Shown here piece by piece: positions 16,140 to 24,477 of a DNA stretch of 64,000 bases (positions within the stretch are counted from its first letter, which is position 1; every line of letters begins with the position of its first letter). Location of the stretch: positions 620,001 through 684,000 of the forward strand of contig NZ_FXTU01000001.1 in the NCBI RefSeq assembly GCF_900182735.1, given 5' to 3'. The position numbers were made by a program, and so were the translations under genes. The stretch comes from Laceyella tengchongensis. GTDB lineage: Bacteria; Bacillota; Bacilli; Thermoactinomycetales; Thermoactinomycetaceae. The notes below the pieces were generated by a model. It did no database searches. It saw nothing but the letters and a program-made list of their open reading frames with translations, and was not told the DNA's origin.

Positions 16140-17732
16140 ATGGCAACACTTTTTCACTTCAAAGAACTGCTCAGACAGAGAAATATCATCGACCGTGATC
16201 AAATCACCGTTGAGTTATTGCGCATCCACCTGACCCAAAAAGCATATGAACAAAAATACAACCACTTGGAGAGTGTAGATGAAGCGTCTCTGTATGAATT
16301 GATGAAAGAAACAACCGAAAATCGACTCGGTTATTTTCCGGGAGACCCGAGCTGGTTTTATGAACTTTTTCAGGCCGGCAAAGAGATCGACTTCATTCAG
16401 GCTCTCAAGCAAATATTCCAAAAAGACCGGTCTGGAGTGATGGTCAGCCCCGCCTATCTTGTGAATTATTTTTCGCGATCTTTGATGGACGGGCATATTG
16501 AGACGGTATTGATTGCGGAAGCACATAAACATCTGAATGGTTTGATAGAGCTGATCGAAACTAATCTGGATAAAAACTTTGTCCTGACCGCTGAAAAAAA
16601 GTGGTTGGCAGAAGTGTTAAAGTTTCTTTTTGCACACTGCAACCATGTGGAAGTGCTTCAGGTTTCCATCTACAGCCTCTTACCATTGGATCAAGAATTT
16701 GACCTGATTATCGCCATACCCGCCTTTGGCTTTAAACCGGAAGTAAACACGGAACGGTTTATGACACGGGAATCGGAAGGGATTGCCGCTGAAAACTTGC
16801 TTGACTGGCTGAATGAATTCGGGGAGTTGCAAATGGTTGTCCCCGCAAGATTTACGTTTTCAGGTGGTTCCTTTGCGAAATTGAGATCCTGGATTCTCCA
16901 ACATTTCAATATAAAGTCAATTTTTACATTGCCTGAAGGAACCCTGCGGCCGTATACGGGGATGAAAACGTACTTGCTCACGATCTCCCATCAAGCGGTG
17001 GATTCCATCCAACTGGGAAGCCTTGAGCTGAAAAAAGGCCAATTTCTTCCCCGTGTTCAAAAGGAGATTTTTCAGGAAGAGCTTGAGGAACGGGAAGACT
17101 GGCGAATCGAGCTTTTACTGGCCGATGACCAGGAAGATCTCCTTGGTGGACTGGCCGGGCCCAACCGGGAAGTGGTCAAGTTAAAAGAGATCGCCGAACT
17201 TTTTCGTGGAAAGTCGATTATGAAAAGCCATATCCAACCCGGAGAAATATCGGTTCTCAATATCTCCAATATCGAAGACGGGGAGATTATCTGGGAAGGG
17301 ATGGATACAATCGATGAAGAGTACAGGAAAGTAAGGCGTTATGCATTGGAACCGGGAGATTTGGTGATCACCTGTCGGGGAACGGTTAATAAAGTGGCAG
17401 TGGTTCGGGAATTACCCAAAAAAGTGATCGCTTCTGCGAATATTATTGTAGTCCGTTTTTCGAAAGAAGTGATGAGCGAATATGTGAAAGTTTTTTTGGA
17501 AAGTCCGGTTGGCACCCAATTGGTAAAAACATTCCAGCGCGGAAGCACTGTGATGAATATTAACCCGGCCGATCTGGGCGAGATGGAGATTCCACTTCCG
17601 GATATAGAAGAACAGCGGAAGATTGTCGAAGAGTATCGGAAAGAGCATCAACTCTATTTCGAAACTGTCCGCAAAGCCAAAGAACGATGGGAGAAAAAAA
17701 GACAGCAGATTTACGATCAATTATTGGACTGA
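16140..17732 (+). CDS. Methylase-dead HsdM-like domain fused to an HsdS-type target-recognition half
   Basis: 530 aa, first gene of the restriction operon. Residues of about 1-340 follow the order of an N6-adenine methylase domain (GVMVSPAYLVNYFSRSLM, then FDLIIAIPAFGFKPE, then GELQMVVPARFTFSGGS and FTLPEGTLRPYTGMKTYLL). However, the catalytic NPPF motif is replaced by IPAF and no DPxCGxG AdoMet motif is present. Residues of about 360-530 form a single S-subunit half: VVKLKEIAELFRGKSI, DLVITCRGTVNKVAVVRE and FQRGSTVMNINPADLGEMEI, then a coiled coil (EEQRKIVEEYRKEHQLYFET). ATG at 16140 has AAAGGAGG 8 bases ahead. It ends 14 bases before hsdM, so it is made with the R-M complex. Role unknown; perhaps an accessory or decoy specificity subunit. 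Confidence 0.75.
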   Translation: MATLFHFKELLRQRNIIDRDQITVELLRIHLTQKAYEQKYNHLESVDEASLYELMKETTENRLGYFPGDPSWFYELFQAGKEIDFIQALKQIFQKDRSGVMVSPAYLVNYFSRSLMDGHIETVLIAEAHKHLNGLIELIETNLDKNFVLTAEKKWLAEVLKFLFAHCNHVEVLQVSIYSLLPLDQEFDLIIAIPAFGFKPEVNTERFMTRESEGIAAENLLDWLNEFGELQMVVPARFTFSGGSFAKLRSWILQHFNIKSIFTLPEGTLRPYTGMKTYLLTISHQAVDSIQLGSLELKKGQFLPRVQKEIFQEELEEREDWRIELLLADDQEDLLGGLAGPNREVVKLKEIAELFRGKSIMKSHIQPGEISVLNISNIEDGEIIWEGMDTIDEEYRKVRRYALEPGDLVITCRGTVNKVAVVRELPKKVIASANIIVVRFSKEVMSEYVKVFLESPVGTQLVKTFQRGSTVMNINPADLGEMEIPLPDIEEQRKIVEEYRKEHQLYFETVRKAKERWEKKRQQIYDQLLD

Positions 17733-17746
17733 GGAGGCCTTAACTG

Positions 17747-19285
17747 ATGGCAGTATCCAACAACAATAGCGCTGAATTGGGATTTGAACAACGTCTGTGG
17801 AGCATGGCGGACAAACTGAGAAACAACATGGACGCGGCTGAATATAAGCATGTGGTGTTGGGCTTGCTTTTCCTAAAGTACATATCGGATGCGTTTGAGG
17901 AAGAATACGAACGCCTATCCAACGATGAATGGGCAGACCCTGAAGATCCAGATGAATACCTTGCTAACAATATTTTCTGGGTCCCTCAAGAGGCTCGCTG
18001 GTCTTACATCAAAGCCAATGCTAAGAAGCCGGAGATTGGGCAAATCATCGATAACGCGATGGTGGCTATCGAACGGGACAACAACTCGTTAAAAGGTGTG
18101 CTTCCCAAAGATTACGCCCGCCCGGAATTAGATAAAACCAAATTGGGGGAGATTATCGACTTATTCTCGTTCAAAGTAGGGGACAAAGACAGTCAGGCCC
18201 ACGATGTGCTGGGACGAGTATACGAATACTTCCTCAATAACTTTGCCAGTGCCGAAGGGAAAAACGGCGGGCAATTCTACACCCCGCGTACCGTTGTTAA
18301 GTTGTTGGTTGAATTGATTCAACCTTTTAAAGGGCGGATTTACGACCCCTGTTGCGGTTCGGGCGGCATGTTTGTCCAAAGCCAGGAGTTTATCAAAGCC
18401 CATCAAGGCAGAATTGGGGATGTGGCTGTCTACGGTCAAGAATCCAACCCGACCACCTGGCGCCTCTGCAAAATGAACCTGGCCATTCGCGGGATCGACA
18501 ATAACCTGGGTGAGTACCATGCAGATACCTTCCATGATGACCTGCATAAAAACCTGAAAGCGGACTACATTCTGGCCAATCCACCGTTTAACATCAGCGA
18601 CTGGGGCGGCGAGCGCTTAACCGAGGACCACCGCTGGAAATACGGAGTTCCGCCGGCTGGAAACGCCAACTACGCTTGGATTCAGCATATTGTCTCCAAA
18701 CTGGCTCCCAGCGGAACGGCTGCCTTTATCCTAGCGAACGGTTCCATGTCTACCAATCAAAGCAGAGAAGTCGCCATCCGCAAAAATTTGATTGAGAATG
18801 ATCTGGTAGAAGCCATTGTCACTCTTCCGGGGCAGCTCTTTTACTCTACCCAAATTCCCGTCTGCGTCTGGGTGATGACCAAAAACAAAGCGGCCAAAAA
18901 CCACCGCAACCGCAAAGGGGAAATCCTCTTTATCGATGCCCGCAAACTGGGCTATATGGTGGACCGTGTCCGCAGGGAATTAAGCGATAAAGATATTCAA
19001 AAGATCGCCCGGACCTTCCATGCTTGGCGTGGGCAAGAAGAAGCGGGAGAGTATGAGGATATCAAAGGCTTTTGTAAATCAGCCACTTTGGAAGAGGTAA
19101 GGGAGCATGAGTATATCCTTACTCCGGGACGGTATGTGGGGATCGAAGAGACGGAAGATGACGGGGAAGCGTTTGCCGATAAAATGGCGCGATTGACCAG
19201 TGAGTTGGCGGAGCAGTTTGCCAAGTCGCGGGAGTTGGAAGAGGAGATTAGAAAGAATTTGCGGGGGATTGGGTATGAAGTTTAA
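17747..19285 (+). CDS. hsdM: Type I restriction-modification methyltransferase subunit M
   Basis: N6-adenine methyltransferase of the restriction complex. The N-terminal helical HsdM domain begins LGFEQRLWSMADKLRNNMDA and has VVLGLLFLKYISDAFEEEY. AdoMet-binding motif I is DPCCGSGGMF and the catalytic motif IV is NPPFN (ILANPPFNISDWGGERL). GQFYTPRTVVKLLVELI precedes motif I as usual. Length 512 aa is standard. ATG follows GAGGAGG. It overlaps the start of hsdS by 11 bases. In contrast to the gene upstream, all catalytic motifs are intact, so methylation is expected. Confidence 0.96.
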   Translation: MAVSNNNSAELGFEQRLWSMADKLRNNMDAAEYKHVVLGLLFLKYISDAFEEEYERLSNDEWADPEDPDEYLANNIFWVPQEARWSYIKANAKKPEIGQIIDNAMVAIERDNNSLKGVLPKDYARPELDKTKLGEIIDLFSFKVGDKDSQAHDVLGRVYEYFLNNFASAEGKNGGQFYTPRTVVKLLVELIQPFKGRIYDPCCGSGGMFVQSQEFIKAHQGRIGDVAVYGQESNPTTWRLCKMNLAIRGIDNNLGEYHADTFHDDLHKNLKADYILANPPFNISDWGGERLTEDHRWKYGVPPAGNANYAWIQHIVSKLAPSGTAAFILANGSMSTNQSREVAIRKNLIENDLVEAIVTLPGQLFYSTQIPVCVWVMTKNKAAKNHRNRKGEILFIDARKLGYMVDRVRRELSDKDIQKIARTFHAWRGQEEAGEYEDIKGFCKSATLEEVREHEYILTPGRYVGIEETEDDGEAFADKMARLTSELAEQFAKSRELEEEIRKNLRGIGYEV

Positions 19286-20546
19286 GGACTTTTGCACTTT
19301 TAAGGAGGGTTATGTTAATCCTTCACAAAAAATTGCAAGTTATTTTGATGGACCTATTAAATGGTTAAGAGCGACTGACTTAAATAACTCCTATGTATAC
19401 AATACTTCAAGGACTTTAACAGAGGAAGGATTTAAAAGTGCAGGTAAAAGTTCTATCCTGTTTAAACCAGACACAATTGCTATAAGCAAGTCTGGTACTA
19501 TTGGTAGGATTGGAATACTTAAAGATTACATGTGCGGTAATAGAGCGATCATAAATATAGAAGTAAATCAAGAAAAAATGAATCTGAGATATGTTTTTTA
19601 TTGGCTATTGAATCAACAGAATTATATACAAAATTTAGCGGTAGGTAGTGTTCAGAAAAATTTATATATCTCTGTATTAGAACAACTGGAAATAGCTGAT
19701 AGACCTCTGCGAGAACAAAAAGCTATTGCTGACATTCTCTCAGCTTTGGATGACAAAATCGAACTCAATAACCAAATCAACAAAAACCTTGAAGAAATGG
19801 CACAAGCGATCTTTAAATCCTGGTTTGTCGACTTTGAATTTCCAAATGAAAAAGGTGATCCTTATAAATCAAGTGGTGGGGAATTTGAAAATACACAAAA
19901 CGGTGAGATTCCTAGAGGATGGAAAGTAGCATTGGTTGGCGAACAATGCAATGTTGTTAGAGGGGCTTCACCCAGACCAATAACAGATCCTAAGTATTTT
20001 TCAAACGGCACTATCCATTGGATTAAAATTTCTGATGCTACAGCATCAAGTAGTATTTACATCAATTCTACCAAAGAATTTTGTACTAAACTTGCCATTG
20101 CAAAAAGTAGATATGTAGAAAAAGGAACCTTAATTCTTTCAAATAGTGCGTCAGTAGGTATACCTAAAATATTAAACATTTCTGGTTGTATTCATGACGG
20201 TTGGTTAGCGTTTAACAATTATCAAGAGATATCAAGAAATTACCTTTATCATTATCTGCTTAACAATTATAGAAAGTTATTTTCCATTGCAGATGGTTCG
20301 GTTCAAAAAAATTTAAACACCTCTATTTTAAAGAATATGGAAATTATAGTCCCTGAAAGAAGAGTATTAAGCTTATTTGATAGTTTAATCCAGCCTATCT
20401 TTGACAAAATTCGTGAAAATGTAGTGGAAAATGATTTGTTATCCAACCTCCGCGACACCCTCCTACCCAAACTCATGTCCGGTGAGATTCGCGTACCTCT
20501 AGAAAACGAAGGGAGACATCAAGATGAGCAGCTTCAACGAGTATGA
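19275..20546 (+). CDS. hsdS: Type I restriction-modification specificity subunit S
   Basis: DNA-recognition subunit, 423 aa. The first target-recognition domain begins KFKDFCTFKEGYVNPSQK and ends with SVQKNLYISVLEQLEIADRP. The central conserved helix is REQKAIADILSALDDKIELN with the MAQAIFKSWFVDFEF segment. The second domain starts VALVGEQCNVVRGASPRPIT and ends GSVQKNLNTSILKNMEIIVP, then a distal conserved segment (LLSNLRDTLLPKLMSGEIRV). I start at ATG 19275, inside the end of hsdM, as the upstream frame only shadows hsdM. The DNA of both recognition domains is AT-richer than hsdM and hsdR, as often seen where recognition domains are exchanged. The stop overlaps hsdR by 23 bases. Confidence 0.94.
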   Translation: MKFKDFCTFKEGYVNPSQKIASYFDGPIKWLRATDLNNSYVYNTSRTLTEEGFKSAGKSSILFKPDTIAISKSGTIGRIGILKDYMCGNRAIINIEVNQEKMNLRYVFYWLLNQQNYIQNLAVGSVQKNLYISVLEQLEIADRPLREQKAIADILSALDDKIELNNQINKNLEEMAQAIFKSWFVDFEFPNEKGDPYKSSGGEFENTQNGEIPRGWKVALVGEQCNVVRGASPRPITDPKYFSNGTIHWIKISDATASSSIYINSTKEFCTKLAIAKSRYVEKGTLILSNSASVGIPKILNISGCIHDGWLAFNNYQEISRNYLYHYLLNNYRKLFSIADGSVQKNLNTSILKNMEIIVPERRVLSLFDSLIQPIFDKIRENVVENDLLSNLRDTLLPKLMSGEIRVPLENEGRHQDEQLQRV

Positions 20547-23500
20547 GTTGGAACAAGCTTCCTTGGAATGGTTTCAAGAGTTAGCCTACGATGTGAGCTA
20601 CGGCCCCGAAATTTCCCCTGAAGGCGATTATCCGGAACGGAACGAGTACAGCGATGTCATTTTGGAAGAGAGATTGCGGGATGCCCTGTCCCGCATCAAC
20701 TCTCATCTTCCGCCGGCTGCGATCGACGAAGCCGTTCGCAAGGTTTCGATTCCGCAAAGTCCCAATCTTCTAATTAACAATCAAGCATTTCATCAAATGA
20801 TCACCGACGGAATTGATGTCCAGGTCCAGCGCGATGATGGCAGCTTCAAAACGGAAAAAGTATGGCCCATCGACTTTAAAGATCCCCACAATAACGACTG
20901 GCTGGTGGTTAACCAGTTTACCGTCGTCGAAAACGGAGTAGAGAAGCGCCCGGATCTGGTGGTTTTTGTTAACGGAATGCCGCTCGTGGTGATTGAATTA
21001 AAAAGTGCTTCCAATGAAGAAACTGACATTACCAAGGCATACAATCAGATTCAGACTTATAAAAAGAAGATTCCATCCCTGTTTGCTTACAATGCTTTCT
21101 CTGTGATTAGTGACGGGGTGAACGCCCGGGCAGGTTCCCTGACGGCTGACGAAGACCGGTACATGATGTGGCGGACGATCGACGGAGAGGATGTCGCTCC
21201 GGGTGCCATTCCGCAACTGGAAGTTTTAATCAAGGGAATGTTTGAAAGAAAACGTTTTCTGGATATCTTAAGGCATTTCATTTTTTTCCAAACGGACGGA
21301 GAAAATGTCTACAAGATTTTAGCCGGATATCATCAATACCATGCGACGGTGAAAGCAATTGAGAGCACGATTCGCGCAACTGATGAGCAAGGGGACCGCA
21401 AAATTGGGGTGATCTGGCATACTCAGGGGTCCGGGAAAAGTTTGTCCATGGTCTTTTATGCCGGAAAATTGGTCTCTGAGCTGGATAACCCGACCATTGT
21501 AGTGATCACTGACCGTAACGACCTCGATGATCAGCTTTTCTCCACCTTCAGCAAGTCTAAGCAGTTGTTGCGCCAAACGCCGAAACAGGCCCATTCCCGC
21601 AAAGAACTGCGCGAGCTGCTCAATGTGGAGTCCGGGGGTATTATCTTTACCACAATCCACAAGTTTGCCCCTGAGGAAAATGGAGATCAGATGCCGGTAT
21701 TGACGGATCGCCGCAATGTAGTGGTGATCGCCGATGAGGCACATCGAAGCCAGTATGGGTTCAACGCGGAAGTGGTGGAAGGGAAAGACGAGGCGAAAAT
21801 CAAGTTCGGCTTCGCCAAATATATGCGGGACGCCTTGCCGAACGCTTCGTATATCGGATTTACCGGTACGCCTGTTGAGTTGGCGGATAGAAACACGCCG
21901 GCAGTGTTTGGAGACTACATTGACATTTATGATATGACCCGCGCGGTGGAAGACGGAACCACCGTCAAGATTTACTACGAAAGCCGGATTGCCAAACTCT
22001 CCTTGCCGGAGGACGAAAAGCCGAAGATCGATGAGGAGTATGAAGAAATCACCGAGCATCAGGAACTGGATGAGAAAGAGAAGCTCAAATCTAAATGGGC
22101 CCGTTTGGAAGCATTAGTCGGGGCGGAAAAGCGGCTCAAGCAAATCGCCAAAGACATCGTGGAACACTTCGAAACCAGGCAGAAAGCCATGTTTGGTAAA
22201 GCGATGATTGTCACCATGTCCAGAAAGATTGCCGTTGACCTCTATAACGAGATCGTTGCATTAAGACCGAAGTGGCACAGTGACGACCTGGATAAAGGTG
22301 TCATCAAGGTGGTGATGACCGGAAATTCGAGCGATGAGGCAAAAATGCATTCTCATCACACCACCAAACAGCAGCGCGAACTTCTCGCCAACCGGATGAA
22401 AGATATCCATGATGAGCTCAACATTGTCATTGTCTGCGATATGTGGCTCACCGGTTTTGACGTTCCCTGCATGCACACGATGTACATTGATAAACCCATG
22501 AAAGGTCATAACCTGATGCAAGCCATCGCCCGTGTTAACCGTGTGTTTAAAGATAAACCAGGTGGATTGGTGGTCGACTATATCGGGATCGCCGACTCTT
22601 TGAAAAAGGCTCTGCAACAGTATACCGAAAATGACCGCAAAACGGCGGGTGTGGATACGGAACTGGCAGTTGACCTCATGCATGAGAAGTATGACCTGAT
22701 CCAGGATTTGCTTCACGGTCATGATTACAGCAAGTTTAAAAGCGAAAGCCCATCCGAGCGGATGCAAACCATCGTTGCCACCGTTGATTATGTATTAGGG
22801 CTCGGTGAAGAAAAGAAAAAACAATTTCTGCAACTGGTTACCGAGCTGGCAAAAGCTTATGCTTTGTGCTCAACCACTCCCGAAGCGGAAAAATTGAACT
22901 TGGAAATCGGGTTCTTTAAATCGGTGAAAGCCGGGATTATCAAGATGATTCCAGCTTCGGGCAAGAAAAAAACGGCTTCCCAGTTGGATGCCGAGATCAA
23001 CCAATTGGTATCCAAGTCCATTATCTCTGAAGGCGTGGTGGACATTTTGGGCGCCGTTGGCCTCAATAAACCCAACATCGCCATCTTGTCCGATGAGTTT
23101 TTGGCCGAGGTGAAAGGATTAAAACAGAAAAACCTTGCCGTAGAGCTGCTCAAACGCTTGTTAAACGGAAAAGTAAAAACCATCGCTAAACGGAATCTGG
23201 TTCAATCGAAAAAGTTCTCTGAGATGCTGGAAGAATCGATTATCAAGTATCAAAATCGGACGATTGAATCGACTCAGGTCATCATGGAATTGATTGAGCT
23301 GGCGAAAGAGATGAATAAAGCTCACAAACGGGGTGAGGAAACGGGGTTATCCGATGATGAAGTGGCCTTTTATGATGCTTTGGCCAATAATGAATCGGCA
23401 AAAGAAGTCCTGGGAGATGAAGTGTTAAAGCAGATCGCGCGCGATCTGACCGATTCGATTAAAAGAAATCTAACGGTGGACTGGAATCTGCGGGAAAGCG

Positions 23501-23652
23501 TCCGAGCCAAAATGAGGGTAACAGTCAAAAAATTGTTGAGAAAATACGGTTATCCGCCAGACAAAGAGAAAAGTGCAGTTGAAATTGTGATGAAACAGGC
23601 AGAATTAAGCTGTCAGAATGAGGCAGAAGAATTAGACGAAGAACTGGATTAA
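20524..23652 (+). CDS. hsdR: Type I restriction endonuclease subunit R
   Basis: Motor-nuclease subunit, 1042 aa. The N-terminal PD-(D/E)xK nuclease core is RPDLVVFVNGMPLVVIELKS (about residues 140-160). Helicase motif I is WHTQGSGKS near residue 300 and motif II is VVIADEAHRSQYG. Motif III-type GFTGTP, DMWLTGFDVPCMHTMYIDKP and QAIARVNRVFKDKPGGLVVD (motif VI) follow. The C-terminal helical region (about 700-1042) binds the M2S complex in known systems. ATG at 20524 lies inside the end of hsdS with GGGAGA ahead. All key residues seem present, so the system looks functional. Confidence 0.96.
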   Translation: MSSFNEYELEQASLEWFQELAYDVSYGPEISPEGDYPERNEYSDVILEERLRDALSRINSHLPPAAIDEAVRKVSIPQSPNLLINNQAFHQMITDGIDVQVQRDDGSFKTEKVWPIDFKDPHNNDWLVVNQFTVVENGVEKRPDLVVFVNGMPLVVIELKSASNEETDITKAYNQIQTYKKKIPSLFAYNAFSVISDGVNARAGSLTADEDRYMMWRTIDGEDVAPGAIPQLEVLIKGMFERKRFLDILRHFIFFQTDGENVYKILAGYHQYHATVKAIESTIRATDEQGDRKIGVIWHTQGSGKSLSMVFYAGKLVSELDNPTIVVITDRNDLDDQLFSTFSKSKQLLRQTPKQAHSRKELRELLNVESGGIIFTTIHKFAPEENGDQMPVLTDRRNVVVIADEAHRSQYGFNAEVVEGKDEAKIKFGFAKYMRDALPNASYIGFTGTPVELADRNTPAVFGDYIDIYDMTRAVEDGTTVKIYYESRIAKLSLPEDEKPKIDEEYEEITEHQELDEKEKLKSKWARLEALVGAEKRLKQIAKDIVEHFETRQKAMFGKAMIVTMSRKIAVDLYNEIVALRPKWHSDDLDKGVIKVVMTGNSSDEAKMHSHHTTKQQRELLANRMKDIHDELNIVIVCDMWLTGFDVPCMHTMYIDKPMKGHNLMQAIARVNRVFKDKPGGLVVDYIGIADSLKKALQQYTENDRKTAGVDTELAVDLMHEKYDLIQDLLHGHDYSKFKSESPSERMQTIVATVDYVLGLGEEKKKQFLQLVTELAKAYALCSTTPEAEKLNLEIGFFKSVKAGIIKMIPASGKKKTASQLDAEINQLVSKSIISEGVVDILGAVGLNKPNIAILSDEFLAEVKGLKQKNLAVELLKRLLNGKVKTIAKRNLVQSKKFSEMLEESIIKYQNRTIESTQVIMELIELAKEMNKAHKRGEETGLSDDEVAFYDALANNESAKEVLGDEVLKQIARDLTDSIKRNLTVDWNLRESVRAKMRVTVKKLLRKYGYPPDKEKSAVEIVMKQAELSCQNEAEELDEELD

Positions 23653-23718
23653 TTCTTGTAAAAGTATGAAAAAGTGAAAGGGGGGATGCCCGAAAGCAGG
23701 CTGAAAGGAATGGTTGCG

Positions 23719-23938
23719 GTTGGAAGTGCCAGTTCCAACTGCACATAGAAATCTAATCTGCTGAACCTGCGCCAACAGGATCAGTAGAGTCATAGATGCA
23801 GTTTCCACCGCCAAATGGAAGACTGCATAGACGAGATCACTCCATAGGTTTTACGCGCAAAGAGATTCGTTTGTGCAACCCCTTCAACCTATGCTTTCTT
23901 AAACTAGCCTTTCTCTCATTGTAACGAACTCTTTGCGC
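23719..23938. repeat. Structured intergenic block with nested inverted repeats
   Basis: The 334-base gap after hsdR holds four inverted repeats. GTTGGAA/TTCCAAC forms a hairpin at 23719-23739. ATGCAGTTTCCA/TGGAAGACTGCAT forms one at 23796-23828. CATAGGTT at 23843-23850 faces AACCTATG at 23886-23893. GCGCAAAGAGATTCG at 23855-23869 faces CGAACTCTTTGCGC at 23925-23938. No ORF fits. It could be a small RNA, a transposon remnant or a folded leader of the next gene. Confidence 0.5.
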
Positions 23939-23986
23939 TCCCTTCAAGTCAAGTCCGATATTTCATTTCTTTGGGAGGAACAAAAG

Positions 23987-24388
23987 ATGAAAAAATGGAT
24001 GATTGGATGCGGAGCTTTTGTGGGACTGTTTTTGATGTTGGGAGCATGTGCGGCACTCATGTCAAGTGTAGACACAGATAAAGACAATCTTCAGACAGAT
24101 AAAAAATCAATTTCAGAAAAGGTGGACACTCCAGCAATGTCCACACCTGAACCAGCGGTAAAAGAAAATGATGAAGTGACGATGGAAGAATTCAAAAAGA
24201 TTAAAAACGGGATGACATATGAAGAGGTTGTAAAAATTATCGGTTTTGAGGGAACAGAAATGAGTTCTTCTGAACTTGGCGGTATCAAAACCATTATGTA
24301 CTCTTGGCAAAATGACGACGGTTCGAATATGAATGCGATGTTTCAAAACAACAAGCTGAATACAAAGGCGCAGTTTGGTTTGAAGTAA
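23987..24388 (+). CDS. DUF3862-type lipoprotein
   Basis: 133-residue secreted lipoprotein. The signal peptide (MKKWMIGCGAFVGLFLMLGA) ends in the lipobox LGAC, with C21 expected to be lipidated. A charged, low-complexity linker follows to about residue 65. The C-terminal fold MEEFKKIKNGMTYEEVVKII with YSWQNDDGSNMNAMFQNNKL and a final QFGLK is the DUF3862 pattern, a small BLIP/SmpA-like domain. ATG at 23987 follows GGGAGGAA. It sits between hsdR and the UvrD fusion, so it is cargo rather than an obvious part of either system. Function unknown. Confidence 0.78.
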   Translation: MKKWMIGCGAFVGLFLMLGACAALMSSVDTDKDNLQTDKKSISEKVDTPAMSTPEPAVKENDEVTMEEFKKIKNGMTYEEVVKIIGFEGTEMSSSELGGIKTIMYSWQNDDGSNMNAMFQNNKLNTKAQFGLK

Positions 24389-24477
24389 CGGAAGAAAGAG
24401 GTAGGCGGAAGTAAGAAAGCTTCTGCCTACTACAGATATCGTGACCATTATTTATGATTCTGAAAGGAGAATTTTCT

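Noticed and set aside
16215..16532. Minus-strand ORFs inside the restriction operon
   Set aside because: Shadow frames of the M/S fusion gene.
23719..23938. Retron-type ncRNA
   Set aside because: The block is structured, but no reverse transcriptase gene lies near it; the next gene is a DUF3862 lipoprotein.
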